Shown here piece after piece: positions 30,475-39,628 of a stretch of DNA of 64,000 nt. Position 1 is the first letter of the stretch. Every line of letters starts with the position of its first letter. Origin of the DNA: Isochrysis galbana (lineage: Eukaryota; Haptophyta; Isochrysidales; Isochrysidaceae); assembly GCA_018136815.1 (NCBI GenBank), contig CM030936.1, forward strand, positions 2,507,079 through 2,571,078, given 5' to 3'. The notes beneath the pieces are model-generated. The model did not search any database and was not told where the DNA came from. It saw only the letters and a list, made by a program, of their open reading frames with translations. The position numbers and the translations under genes were made by a program.

Positions 30475-31274
30475 ATGGGCTGGAAGGGCTCCGCAACCGG
30501 TGCGTCCGTCCTGCTGCTCACCTTCTGGCTCGCCGTCTCGCGAGTGGGCCTCGCTGCACACGATGTGCTGCTCGTGTATGCAGTTGGCGCGTTTGCTTGG
30601 CGGCAACAGGAGCGTGAGCCGCGGAACGTGCTGCTGGGGAATGACGCGCAATTACAAGTGCGCTGGGGTGACTTTTTGCGCGAACACCACCAGCTCCTGG
30701 GGTGCATCTTGCCCGGTAATGGCCGGACACGTGCCGAGCGGATCCTTGCTCTTGCAGTGTCAACGCTCGCGCTTTTGTATTGGAAGACGATCTTCCGCAC
30801 CCCGAAGCTGTCCATGGGATCAGTGCAGGGCCTGCGTTCCTCCTTATGGACGCTCGTTGTCTCGAAGGCCATGCAGCTGCTGATGAAACGCCTGATTCGA
30901 TTTCTGGCTGCCCGACAAGCCAAATGGCATTCAAGCGTTGGCCTCCTGGAGAAGCTGCAGATGACTTGGGCAGTCCTTCAATATTGGGTGCGTATACGCC
31001 ATCATTTGGATAGGTCGTTCGTGGTTGTACAATCACCCACTCACCCTTTATATCTGGCTGTCCGCAGGTTATCGGGTTCATGATGCTGTGCGTCTTTCTT
31101 TTCCTGCGCGAAGGCCTCGACTGGTGGGGAAAGCTTTCAACGTGGCTCATAAATATGGCCTTCTCTTTGGTATTCATGGATTTGGTGTTTTGCTACATTC
31201 GATTCAATTTGTGGACAGCTCTCTTGCCTTTGCAAGCACGATTAACAGGGGCCCCACGATACAGAAGCATGTAG
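30475..31274 (+). CDS. Multi-pass membrane protein, 239 residues, two exons
   Basis: Exons 30475-30987 and 31068-31274 join in phase 0 across an 80 bp intron (donor GTGCGT, acceptor TCCGCAG). The protein starts MGWKGSATGASVLLLTFWLA and has hydrophobic segments near residues 9-27, 30-42, 88-103 (ILALAVSTLALLYW) and 120-131. Exon 2 encodes two more: VIGFMMLCVFLFLRE and LINMAFSLVFMDLVFCYIRF. Loops contain many Arg/Lys and a conserved-looking FxWRQQEREPRNVLLG. Removing the intron joins two strongly hydrophobic regions, and the exon 2 frame fits only with this intron, which supports the model. No family identified. It could be an organelle or ER membrane protein. Confidence 0.65.
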
Positions 31275-31369
31275 AGAGCCATGAGCATGGGGAGAATTCA
31301 AGCCAGGCGTTCTAAGACTTTATGCTTTGTAAGTTTGAAGTCGATGCGTTCCTCGAACTCTGGACTGCT

Positions 31370-31391
31370 GAAGCATCGAAATCGATGCTTC
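31370..31391. terminator. Perfect 10 bp palindrome after the membrane-protein gene
   Basis: GAAGCATCGA, AA loop, TCGATGCTTC, about 95 bp after the stop codon, followed by a C-run. It shares GAAGCA/TGCTTC with the hairpin at 18613. Confidence 0.4.
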
Positions 31392-31599
31392 CCTCGTCTT
31401 CCCCCCCCCCCCCCTTAATTATTGTTTATTGGTGTTTCGTGTTTCCTCGGACCATGAGCTCTCTGTATGGTCGTACTGTGTACTGTGAGCTAAGGTCACC
31501 TTGATTGAAGTCGGCCTCGGCCTTGAGCTCGTGGTGGGGATCTATGAGGTTTTGTTGCGGAAGCAAAATAATGAAAAAAGTATTGTCGGCTGGGCGGCC

Positions 31600-31620
31600 T
31601 GCACTGCAGACTGCAGTGCA
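31600..31620. repeat. Perfect palindrome, 10 bp arms
   Basis: TGCACTGCAG, single A, CTGCAGTGCA. No associated gene. Confidence 0.6.
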
Positions 31621-31794
31621 TATGCATGCCGATTCAAGTGAACAACAACAAAAAAGTCTTGATAATCTCGCCGCGCGCGCGACCTTGCACGTCTAGTCTG
31701 CAGCCACACCCGCATCCCTTATCTCTCCCTCCAGCCCTGCCTTGCGGCCCGTCCACTCGTGCTCTACTTAATAATCATAACAATAATAATAATA

Positions 31795-31920
31795 AATTAA
31801 CTGAGCATTAGTACCACTACCACTACTCCCACTAGCCCGGTACTAACACGACAGCCCTCAACGCACCTGCCCGTACACCTTGGCGCGTGCTGTTGCTTGC
31901 AACAGATACATACACCTATT
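31795..31920 (+). repeat. Dispersed repeat (AACTGAGCRTTAGTACC family), copy 2
   Basis: Preceded by (AAT)n (31770-31790). AACTGAGCATTAGTACCACT, ACTCCCACTAGCCCGG and GGCGCGTGCTGTTGCTTG follow. Related to 29255-29400 and, inverted, 38950-39060. Confidence 0.65.
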
Positions 31921-31929
31921 CACCCCTCT

Positions 31930-32457
31930 AACTATCAGTAAAACTGATAGGGTCATGGGGGCCCCGTGCCCCCCTTCCTCCATCGCAGACCCCCCCTGGG
32001 TGGGCCTGCACACTCAACCTCAGCCCCTGCTTGCTGGCAGGGGCTGAGCTGACATCACTGTGGCACAGACCCTCGCCGAGCGCGCGCCGCGCGCCGCACG
32101 CATTCGCCTGCACTGGCCCTCGATCGTACTGACCCCTCACTCCACCACTGAGACACAGACCACTTGAGCCGCCAGGAGGGCACCCAGGGCCAGCGAGGCC
32201 AGCGAGGGACGAGGCAGGAGAGGCCAGGGGCTCAGCCCCAGCCTCCACTGCCCCCTGAGCTGGCCCAGTTGGCCCTCTGGGGGGACCCGAGGGTCCCCTC
32301 AGAGGGGTGCCATGGCGCGCGCAGACATCGCACGCCCGTAAGAGAACGAAGAGAACCGCGAGAAAAGAACGACAAAAAAACGACGCGATCTGACCCAAAG
32401 AAAAGGTAAGACTCACGCCTGTTTACGGTATGTTTACAGGCCGACACCATGTGATTG
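31930..32457 (+). mobile_element. Family I short retroelement, 5' two-thirds
   Basis: Begins AACTATCAGTAAAACTGATA (hairpin 31932-31950), then GGTCATGGGGGCCCCGTGCC. It closely matches 45400-45867 read on the minus strand, through CCAGCCTCCACTGCCCCCTG, GCCATGGCGCGCGCAG, CGTAAGAGAACGAAGAGAAC and GGTAAGACTCACGCCTG, ending at GCCGACACC. The 3' third is absent; satellite-like sequence follows directly. Confidence 0.8.
31932..31950 (+). other. 5'-terminal hairpin (type I)
   Basis: CTATCAGT-AAA-ACTGATAG, 8 bp stem. ATG begins 5 bases after the stem, at 31955. Confidence 0.75.
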
Positions 32458-32480
32458 CGCACGGCGTGCGGGAAACTTCC

Positions 32481-33803
32481 TGTCGCATTCATCCCAGATG
32501 ATGCGATTTCCAGGCTCTTGATTCCAGGTCCTTCGCCGTGCGGCCACACGGTGAAGCTCAGGCATACCTAGGTTGGTAGGGTTCGTCCCTAGCAATCTAG
32601 AATTCGAGTTCTCGTTTCGTTCCTTCTAGCCTGTTTGTCAGGTCTAGATTCCAGGTTTCCTCCTTTCGGGTAATCTTGACCCAAAGGAGCCAGTTCGCCT
32701 GTCACTCGCTGCGCGCTTGTCTCAGGCTCTCGAGTTACCTTGTGAAGGCTTGTTTAGCTTCTTGCAAGGCTTGTTGTTTCTTGTTGGGTTCCGGTTCTTT
32801 CTTGGGACCTGCTGACTTTCGTTGTTGTCCAGGCCTGTTCTTCGTAGGTTCTGCTTGGCCTGGTTAGGGTTTCGTTGCCTTCCCGCGTTTGGCGTTCGCG
32901 TTGGCGTTCGGAAACTTCCTCTCACATTCCCTAGGTCCGCTACCCTTGGCTTGTAGGTCCTTGCTTCTTTCTTCTCGGTCAAGGTGTTTGGCGAGCAAGT
33001 CGGTTGCTCTATCCGCTCGAGATTTGAGGTTTAATTTGCTATCTCCCCTTGGAGACCGGTGTAGGTTCGCTTCTTAGGTGAGGGAATCTTTCCCCTTGAT
33101 GCAAGTTACATGCAAGCCCTTGGCCCCTTTGGTGTTTCTTCCCCTTGGTTGCTACTCAGGGTTGTTCGTTAGAAGCGTCTAGAAGGTTCACGCTCAACGG
33201 CAAGATTTATTCGGTCGTGAAGACATCTCGTTGCGATCTGTATCCAAAGTGATCGCCGTGGTCGCGCGACATGACGCTCCCCTTCGGACTCTCCGCTACG
33301 TGGGAAGTTACAACGGAGACACGCTCCGGCCGTCGCTGCGGAGTCTCTCTCTCTCTCGCTCTCTCTCTCCGTCTCTCGCGACGTGTTTGAGTTATCGGTG
33401 ATTTGGGGTCGCGGTTGCTTGATAATTTGCTTTGTTTGGGTGAATGATTCCGGTGTGTTCGTGAGTCGGTGTATCCTGTTGTTCTCAGGCTCTTTGTCCG
33501 TCGTTGTTCGCTGCGTCGCTGCACTCTAGCAGCCTAGGCTCCCTCCCTGAGGGAAGAGTTCTTTGTAGGTCTAACAATCTCTTAAAACCCAACACACTAG
33601 GGCCGCTAGGAGCGCCTCGCCGCCCCACAGTCCTTCGTTCGCCGTTCGTTCCCTGTCCATACACCCGAATGGGGTTGCCCGACCCAGTCCAGAATTTCAT
33701 TCACCCGACTCCCGGTGGGGAGGAGGGACAAAGCGCCGCGCTAGCCGCCGGTGCCGCTCGCGACGGAGTGGCTCAGAGCCCTCCGGTAGCGCTCGACTCG
33801 ACA
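32481..33803 (+). mobile_element. Solo LTR (1323 bp) flanked by 5 bp target-site duplication
   Basis: Starts TGTCGCATTCATC and ends GCTCGACTCGACA, so TGTCG...CGACA are inverted termini. CTTCC stands on both sides (32476-32480 and 33804-33808). The flanks rejoin into GGGAAACTTCCATGCACC, which exists uninterrupted at 33981-33999. It is similar over its length to the LTR at 60302-61626. It contains a (CT)n stretch near 33345-33370 and the start of the gag-like frame (MGLPDPVQNF) near its 3' end. Confidence 0.9.
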
Positions 33804-34100
33804 CTTCCATGCACCATAGTCGATGCGCACGCACGGCGTCCGCGCGGGGGACCCGATGCACCCCGCGAGGCGAAACCGATTCTCTGACGAAATCTCGACG
33901 GCGTGCACCATTCTCTGACTGGTGCGCGCACGCGCGCACCTCTGCACGCCGTACGCATGTGATTGCGCACGGCGTGCTGCGGGAAACTTCCATGCACCAT
34001 AGTCGATGCGCACGCACGGCGTCCCCGCGGGGGACCCGATGCACCCCGCGAGGCGAAACCGATTCTCTGACGAAATCTCGACGGCGTGCACCATTCACAC
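33804..34100. repeat. Satellite-like tandem repeat, period 183 bp
   Basis: CTTCCATGCACCATAGTCGA through GACGGCGTGCACCATT occurs at 33804-33913 and again at about 33987-34095. The spacer between them (ATGTGATTGCGCACGGCGTG) also occurs at 32449-32468, left of the solo LTR. Related fragments recur at 34675-34730 and 34815-34910. Confidence 0.8.
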
Positions 34101-34383
34101 CAAAAGCGTTTTATTATCCCCATCCCTGTTAACACCTTTCGTTGTCACCTGGAGGTTACTTGACACTTCACATGTTGAAACCCACACGTGGTCTGACTCC
34201 ATTCACTCGATTTGGGGCAGGGTCGATATCTCGTTAAAATCACGATCCACGTCTCACACACAGCACCAAGTAGACTCTGCAAATCTGATGGATTCTGTAT
34301 GTCCATACCAAAGAGCACCGACCGCGTAAAAGCAGACAACAAGTTTCGTCACACGTCTATATATAGGGAGGAGACGAGGAAGG

Positions 34384-34655
34384 GTGAGCAGTTCCCTGCA
34401 GTTGAGCAATTCCCTGCAGTTGAGCAGTTCCCTGCAGTTGAGCAGCTCCCTGAAGTCCGCCCCCGCCCCCCCCCTGCCGCCCACCCTTACCAGCTCCCCT
34501 CTCCCTTCACAGCCCTCCTCTCCCCTGTCGCCTTCCCCGCGTACCAGAATCGCGATGACCTCCTCTTCTCTGAAGCGTCCTATGGAACCAGACGAAGAGC
34601 CCCGTCAAGTGTCACCTCACCTGCCTGCACGTCGCAACGGGAAGCTTCTGTGGGG
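34384..34655 (+). repeat. Left arm of a ~270 bp inverted repeat, with internal 18 bp tandem units
   Basis: Three to four units of GAGCAGTTCCCTGCAGTT, then CACCCTTACCAGCTCCCC and a possible start ATGACCTCCTCTTCTCTGAA (reading MTSSSLKRPMEPDEEPRQ), ending GAAGCTTCTGTGGG. The reverse complement is at 35149-35410. Confidence 0.8.
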
Positions 34656-35148
34656 GCGCCCCCGCGGGGGGGGCGATGCACATCGCGCCGTGCCCACGCA
34701 CGGCGTGCACAATGTGATTGCAAGTCATCACACGTACTGCGCAAAGAAACATCGCTATACGGCTAGTTTACGTAGTTGTGAGCCTTAGGGGGTACGCAGA
34801 GGGAAAAAGTTGACATGCGCACGCACGGCGTCTCCGCGGGGGGACCGATGCACATCGCGCCGTGCCCATGCACGGCGTGCACCGATGTGATTGCAAGTCA
34901 TCACAGATGCTCCGTGCGAACTATCTCTTAAATCGAGTGTTTATGTAGTTGTCGGTCTTAGAGGAGACGCAGGGGAAAAGCATTGACGCGGCGTCCCCTC
35001 GGGGGGAACATGCACCGCGGGGGGAAGTAGAGAAAAAAGTTGTTATGCTAGTCTGCATTTGAATTTAAAATGCTGCTCTATATACAACTGTGGACATTCG
35101 ATCGCTCAATTCGACTGATGTCCCACAATTGACGGAACGACACCTTAC
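34656..35148. other. Spacer between the inverted-repeat arms
   Basis: About 490 bp containing two divergent copies of the satellite-related CACGCACGGCGT...TGTGATTGCAAGTCATCACA sequence (34690-34730, 34815-34905). No gene. Confidence 0.5.
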
Positions 35149-35410
35149 TCCCACAGAAGCTTCCCGTTGCGACGTGCAGGCAGGTGAGGTGACACTTGAC
35201 GGGGCTCTTCGTCTGGTTCCATAGGACGCTTCAGAGAAGAGGAGGTCATCGCGATTCTGGTACGCGGGGAAGGCGACAGGGGAGAGGAGGGCTGTGAAGG
35301 GAGAGGGGAGCTGGTAAGGGTGGGCGGCAGGGGGGGGGGCGGGGGCGGACTTCAGGGAGCTGCTCAACTGCAGGGAACTGCTCAACCGCAGGGAACTGCT
35401 CAACTGCGCC
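35149..35410 (-). repeat. Right arm of the inverted repeat
   Basis: Reverse complement of 34384-34655, with two to three of the 18 bp units (GAACTGCTCAACYGCAGG). It directly borders the LRR pseudogene. Confidence 0.8.
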
Positions 35411-35415
35411 CTGAC

Positions 35416-35670
35416 ATGCACACTGGAAGTCGCATCTCTTGTTTTGAAGACAGGAACTCTCCCAGAGCTCCGTCACCTTGCATTCAAGAGACATCCGCAC
35501 CGGAAGAAGGGCATCGATGAACGGGAAATTAAGCCATTCCTCGAGGCTCTATCCATGGGGCCTTGAACAATCTCGAGAGTCTCGATTTGTGGAATAACCT
35601 GGTCGATCATATGGAGGCATTCTCCAAGGCTTTATCCATGGGGGCCTTGGACAATCTCAAATCCGGCACA
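35416..35670 (+). pseudogene. Leucine-rich-repeat (RNI-like) gene fragment with a one-base deletion
   Basis: Plus-strand frame: CTLEVASLVLKTGTLPELRH, then GIDEREIKPFLEALSMG. One G is missing near 35562 (ATGGGGCCTTGAAC versus ATGGGGGCCTTGGAC in the next repeat). In the shifted frame it continues NNLESLDLWNNLVDHMEAFS and KALSMGALDNLKS. These are consecutive repeats of the RNI-type LRR common in algal proteins (F-x-EALxxGALxNLxxLxLxxN). The beginning is cut at the inverted repeat and the end fades after 35670. It is a decayed fragment. Confidence 0.6.
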
Positions 35671-36135
35671 GTGACAGTGTTTGGATTTGGTCCAGCCGTG
35701 TCTTGTTGTCGAGCGTGTATTCATCCGCTAGTGGGTACTCCATGTGTTTTGGGCCTTTCAGCCCGTTTTCCCATTTGGCGGGGGTGTGGTAGTGTAGTTC
35801 CTCACCCGGTGTGGCTACTACGGTAGTGTCGGTTGTTTCACCTAGCAAATAGCAAATAGTGCGACAGATAGCGGATGCGCAGAGGCCTTGAGCAAAGTGC
35901 ATCATTTGGAGCCACTTCGACGATCAACATCGACATCGAAAGGATGCTCCAGCATGTTCACATCATGATCAGCACAAATGGTTTAGGGTCACAACTAGGT
36001 CACTCGGTCACACGGTAGGCTTGTAGTAGTAATATCCACACGTTCACTATAGCTCTGTTGCACCACCTATCTTTCTTCACTCGAAAATTTGTCTTCAAAG
36101 GTGTTGATGCAAACTGGGTTACACAACGCGCTTTG
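35671..36135. other. Gene-poor stretch
   Basis: No supported CDS. Probably the 3' UTR of the TPR gene on its right side. Confidence 0.4.
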
Positions 36136-36756
36136 TCATTTTGAAGCTGCCGATTCTCTCTGTGCACGTGCCTGCTGCAGCTCATGATGCATCGATACCT
36201 CAAGGGCTTCCAAGCTTTTCTGCATTTGAGCACCAGTATCATCACCATGCATATCTTTCACTAACGCGCGCATCGCATCGATGGACGCCATGTACTCCGC
36301 CTCAGCTTCTGCGTATTTTCCCTCTGCAAGCAGAGCTCCAGCTGCTGCTTTCCGCCTTGCAAACTCAATGGCCAATGGTGTAACCTTCTCACCCATCTGG
36401 ATGCGCTTCTGCTTCGCCCGGACATCGTCCAAAGCTAATCGCGCCCCTTCCGTAACCTCTGAGTCACTGGGCGCGAGCCTCAGTGCCTCCATGTATGCAG
36501 CCGCTGCTTCGTCTAACTGATCCAGCCCGAAGTGGGCAGCTCCCAGGCGGCAGTGGCCCTTTGGCCATTCGCGATTCAACTGAATGCACTGCTGAGCGTC
36601 TGCGAGCGATTCCTTCCACCAGCCCTGGCGGGCGTAGGCTCCTGCACGGTTGTAGTAGATATGTGCGTGCTTATCGAGCGGCTGCGTCTCGAGTGCTTTG
36701 GTATATAACTCAATCGCTCGCTGTAGCTCGTCTTGGCCGCCTCTCTCGCTCAACAT
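36136..36756 (-). CDS. TPR-domain protein (co-chaperone-like)
   Basis: A 206-residue protein. Tetratricopeptide repeats run from the start: LQRAIELYTKALETQPLDKH, AHIYYNRAGAYARQGWWKES, LADAQQCIQLNREWPKGHCR and LGAAHFGLDQLDEAAAAYME. These are the typical W-LG-Y-A-F-A-P pattern and resemble the TPR1 block of Hop/STI1 and related Hsp70/Hsp90 co-chaperones. The C-terminal half is a Lys/Ala/Glu-rich helix. The first helix of repeat 1 is shortened (MLSERGGQDELQ), so a 5' exon may be missing; no ATG lies further upstream in frame. No other domain is seen. Confidence 0.8.
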   Translation of the reverse strand: MLSERGGQDELQRAIELYTKALETQPLDKHAHIYYNRAGAYARQGWWKESLADAQQCIQLNREWPKGHCRLGAAHFGLDQLDEAAAAYMEALRLAPSDSEVTEGARLALDDVRAKQKRIQMGEKVTPLAIEFARRKAAAGALLAEGKYAEAEAEYMASIDAMRALVKDMHGDDTGAQMQKSLEALEVSMHHELQQARAQRESAASK

Positions 36757-37289
36757 GCCTCCTCGCCTTCTCGACTACTCCGTCGCTGGCGGAACAGAGA
36801 GCGAAAGAGCACAGAGGTGCCGCTACTCTTCTCTACTTTAGTTGGCGTCGTCAGAGTTTTCTTGTTGTGTAAATATTACCTTCATAGGTGGGAAACCCAT
36901 GTTTACCGTGTTTCTACGGCCAAAAACAGCCCGTTTTTACCCTGTTTCGAACCCCGTCCGTTTTAGGTACCGTGTTTGTACGGGGGGGGGCGCCCACTCG
37001 TGACAGCGCCGTGCAGCGGCGTAGCGGCCCTGTGCGTTGTGGGGCGCTGGGCGTAGGACGTAGGACGTAGGACGCGCACGCGCGCTCAACGCTCAACGCG
37101 CTTGCGCGCGATTGCGCGTGCATGTGTGCGCGTGTGCGCGCGCGTATCAATAAATATTCATGGCTCACTTGTCACTTGCTCTTCCCAATCAACAATCAAT
37201 ATCCTTACTTTTAGTTAAGACAACAGACAAGTAGGTGACGGACCATCTCCATCTCTTGTGCTCCTCACTTGTTGGATAATAAACCTTTT
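36757..37289. other. Upstream region of the TPR gene
   Basis: Includes a short ACGTAGG tandem (37055-37073) and alternating (CG)/(TG) purine-pyrimidine sequence at 37075-37145 that could adopt Z-form. No gene. Confidence 0.4.
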
Positions 37290-37425
37290 AATTTTCGTTC
37301 TCATTTCTCACCGCACACGCGGCCGTTGACCCTCTTCTTTTCTTTCACGCAGCAAAAACTTCCCACACCCCCACTCCCCCGGCCCTTTTCCCCCCCGCCA
37401 TCAGCTCAGCCATCAGGCGACTCTG
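37290..37425 (-). mobile_element. Family II short retroelement, 3' fragment
   Basis: CTCACCGCACACGCGGCCGT, CACGCAGCAAAAACTTCC and CCCCGCCATCAG match 41668-41765. Truncated at about 37420. Confidence 0.7.
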
Positions 37426-37611
37426 TCACATTCGCGAATCGATACTCGTTAGGCGAGAAGCGTTCAATCGCCATCACCCACAGACGGAGTTGTTGAGACA
37501 CCGTGGCCCAAAGGTATCTTCGTGAGATCTGCAGTGCCACCAGGTGTCCCAGGTTCTAGCCCCCCCCCCTGTAGCACTGTCTCACTGCACTGTCGGTCAT
37601 GACCTTTCTGC

Positions 37612-37812
37612 TTCAACTATCAGTAAAACTGATAGGGTCATGCATGGGGGCCGCGTTCCCCCCCTCCTCCACCGCAGACACCCCCTGGGTGGGCCTGCAC
37701 ACTCATCCTCAGCCCCTGCCTGTTGGCAGGGGCTGAGCTGACATCATTCCTGTCCATACTCTTGCCGAGCGCGCGTAGCGCGCCGCATGCATTCGCCTGG
37801 TCTAGCACCCCA
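37612..37812 (+). mobile_element. Family I retroelement, 5' fragment
   Basis: CAACTATCAGTAAAACTGAT, then GGTCATGCATGGGGGCC and CCCTGGGTGGGCCTGCACAC, matching 31930-32110. It stops after about 200 bp, where a second element start begins at 37821. Confidence 0.75.
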
Positions 37813-37820
37813 TAGTACTC

Positions 37821-38015
37821 AACTATCGTTAAAACGATAGGGTCATGGAGCGCGCGTCGCCCCCCTCCTCCCTCCCCGCCCACCTCGCCGCGCCGGCCGA
37901 CCAGGACATGGCAGACGCCATGCAGCCGCACCGACCTCCAGCAGAGACCACGCCTACCCAGGTACACGAGAGCCACGACGCAGCACACCCGCCAGGCCCG
38001 TCGTAGTGCACGCGG
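37821..38015 (+). mobile_element. LINE-type 5' fragment (MERA start)
   Basis: AACTATCGTTAAAACGATAG hairpin (37823-37840), then GGTCATGGAGCGCGCG. The frame reads MERASPPSSLPAHLAAPADQ and onward to a stop after about 54 codons. The ATGGAGCGCGC start equals that of the LINE at 2906. Confidence 0.65.
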
Positions 38016-38159
38016 GCCCACCCCCCATAGGGGGGGTAGTGGGAGCGGGGGTGAGAGTGTGGGGTATAGGCGATGGCGAGTGCGATACCGGAGGGATGTG
38101 AGTCAGTAGCTGCATAAAAAAAAAAGAGTCTGAAGAGATTCGGGGCTACACACCTATTA

Positions 38160-38420
38160 CTAGTCGGTACCTTCCACCGTATGCTATACATCGCCCTTCC
38201 ATCCCTTCCCATCGCCTCCTCGCCTTCCCCCCCTCTTTCCTTTGTCTTTGGTGTCGGGGGTGCGGCCCTGGTGCACTACCGCTAGAGCGTGTGCAAGGGG
38301 GGGGGTCCAGGGGTCAGACGGGACTTCGCACCGTCTTTTCGGATGAGGATTCTGAAAAGGCCGGGAGACCCTCCGACCCGCTTTCGCCGGGGCTTTTCCG
38401 CTCACAGTCAAAAATGTCGA
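38160..38420 (-). mobile_element. Family I-related 3' fragment
   Basis: TTTGTCTTTGGTGTCGGGGG, GTGCACTACCG and a CGCTTTCGCCGGGGC segment parallel 27485-27700 and 45125-45340, but divergence is high. Confidence 0.5.
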
Positions 38421-38949
38421 ACCCCCCCCCCAGAATTTTAGTACTTAAAAAGTAAAAAGCCCTGTTTGACCGCCCTAGAATGTGCTCTATCTAGCTCTGG
38501 ACTGATCACCCGGGCATGGAGATCAAGCGACAAGGGAGTAGTAAGCACGTGTCTATGGAGACCCAGGAAGTAGCGAGCATCTGGCTTGCTATATAGTATG
38601 CACCCTCAATAAGAACCTCAAACGTCTAGGCTCTGTAAGTGCGTAAGTCTGACACCTCTGTAAGCTTCTAGACTTTTAAGTCTACCAGCTACCAGCTACT
38701 CCATGGCTAAGCTACGAAAAGCTATTCCCCCAAATTTCTCGAAATTTTTCCAGGCTGAGAAGTCCCCCTAGTTTCCCAAAAAGTTTAGCGAAAACTCTTA
38801 CCAAGCCCTATCGCTCAGCATCGCTCCCCCCCCCCCCCCCCCGTGATTTTCCCTGGTAAGTCTTCAATGTACATGTTGCATTGGCGACTAAGTTCTAAGT
38901 TCACCCAAACGAGCTTGATGCGAGGGGGGAGTTAGTTATAAATAATTAG
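38421..38949. other. Gene-poor stretch
   Basis: No gene recognised; a C-run at 38826-38842. Confidence 0.4.
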
Positions 38950-39066
38950 GTGCTTAGTTTTGTTTGTGCCTTGGGATTTGGTGCGGTCATGTGCGTCGCG
39001 GCTGGGCGTGTTGGTACAAGGCTAGTGGGAGTAGCGGTACTTATGCTCAATAATAATAGTATTATT
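38950..39066 (-). repeat. Dispersed repeat (AACTGAGCRTTAGTACC family), copy 3, inverted
   Basis: Minus strand reads ATTGAGCATAAGTACCGCTA, then CTCCCACTAGCC, as at 31795. It borders a (TAA)n tract. Confidence 0.6.
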
Positions 39067-39139
39067 ATTATAGGAGGACAAGGATGGTTAGTGCGACGCC
39101 CACTCCAAACCCAATCCCCATCCATTTGCCATTTGACTT

Positions 39140-39537
39140 CCATCATCATGGTCGCCACTATGACTGAGACCACGGCAATTGAGAGAAAGATGCCTGACGG
39201 GGCCTACCATTGTTATCGGCCGATCGACGTCGTAGCCACCCTTATCGACTACATGAATCCACATGGCGTGCCCACCGTTGTATATGCGCACAAGAAATGT
39301 GGCGGAAACCACTCGTCACTTTGGAGCACAGCGTCTTCCTGGCGTCTTCCCGATCCCAATGCTCCGCCCCCCCGCACAAAAGAAATGCTTGGGGAAGAAG
39401 CTCTTCTGTCTACCCGCGACAATCCTCGAAGCTTTTCACGATGCTTGGAGAGCCCTTCGTCACAGCATACACAGCAAGCTTCACATGACTCAATCCTCCA
39501 GCTTTAATCAAGTCTTGCATCGCCCCTCATGTGCTTA
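39140..39537 (+). pseudogene. Unidentified coding remnant with probable frameshift
   Basis: One plus frame reads MPDGAYHCYRPIDVVATLID and YMNPHGVPTVVYAHKKCGG up to about 39305. A second frame takes over near 39290 with RNVAETTRHFGAQRLPGVFP, LGKKLFCLPATILEAFHDAW and RALRHSIHSKL. Each looks like true protein sequence while the alternatives do not, so a one- or two-base change near 39290 probably broke a single gene; a short intron is less likely. Family unknown. The AT-rich repeat directly upstream suggests transposon debris. Confidence 0.35.
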
Positions 39538-39628
39538 GCTGGTGACTTTGGCGCTTGACTCTCATTCAGATTCTCCTCCACCCTAGCCTCTTCGTCATGT
39601 TCCTCTGCCTTCGCTTGCAATTGGTTGT

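Noticed and set aside
31932..31957. Hammerhead or HDV-like ribozyme at element 5' ends
   Set aside because: No CTGATGA...GAAA core and no nested double-pseudoknot pairing could be found; only a simple hairpin.
33804..34100. CRISPR array
   Set aside because: Two long 183 bp units without short repeats and unique spacers.
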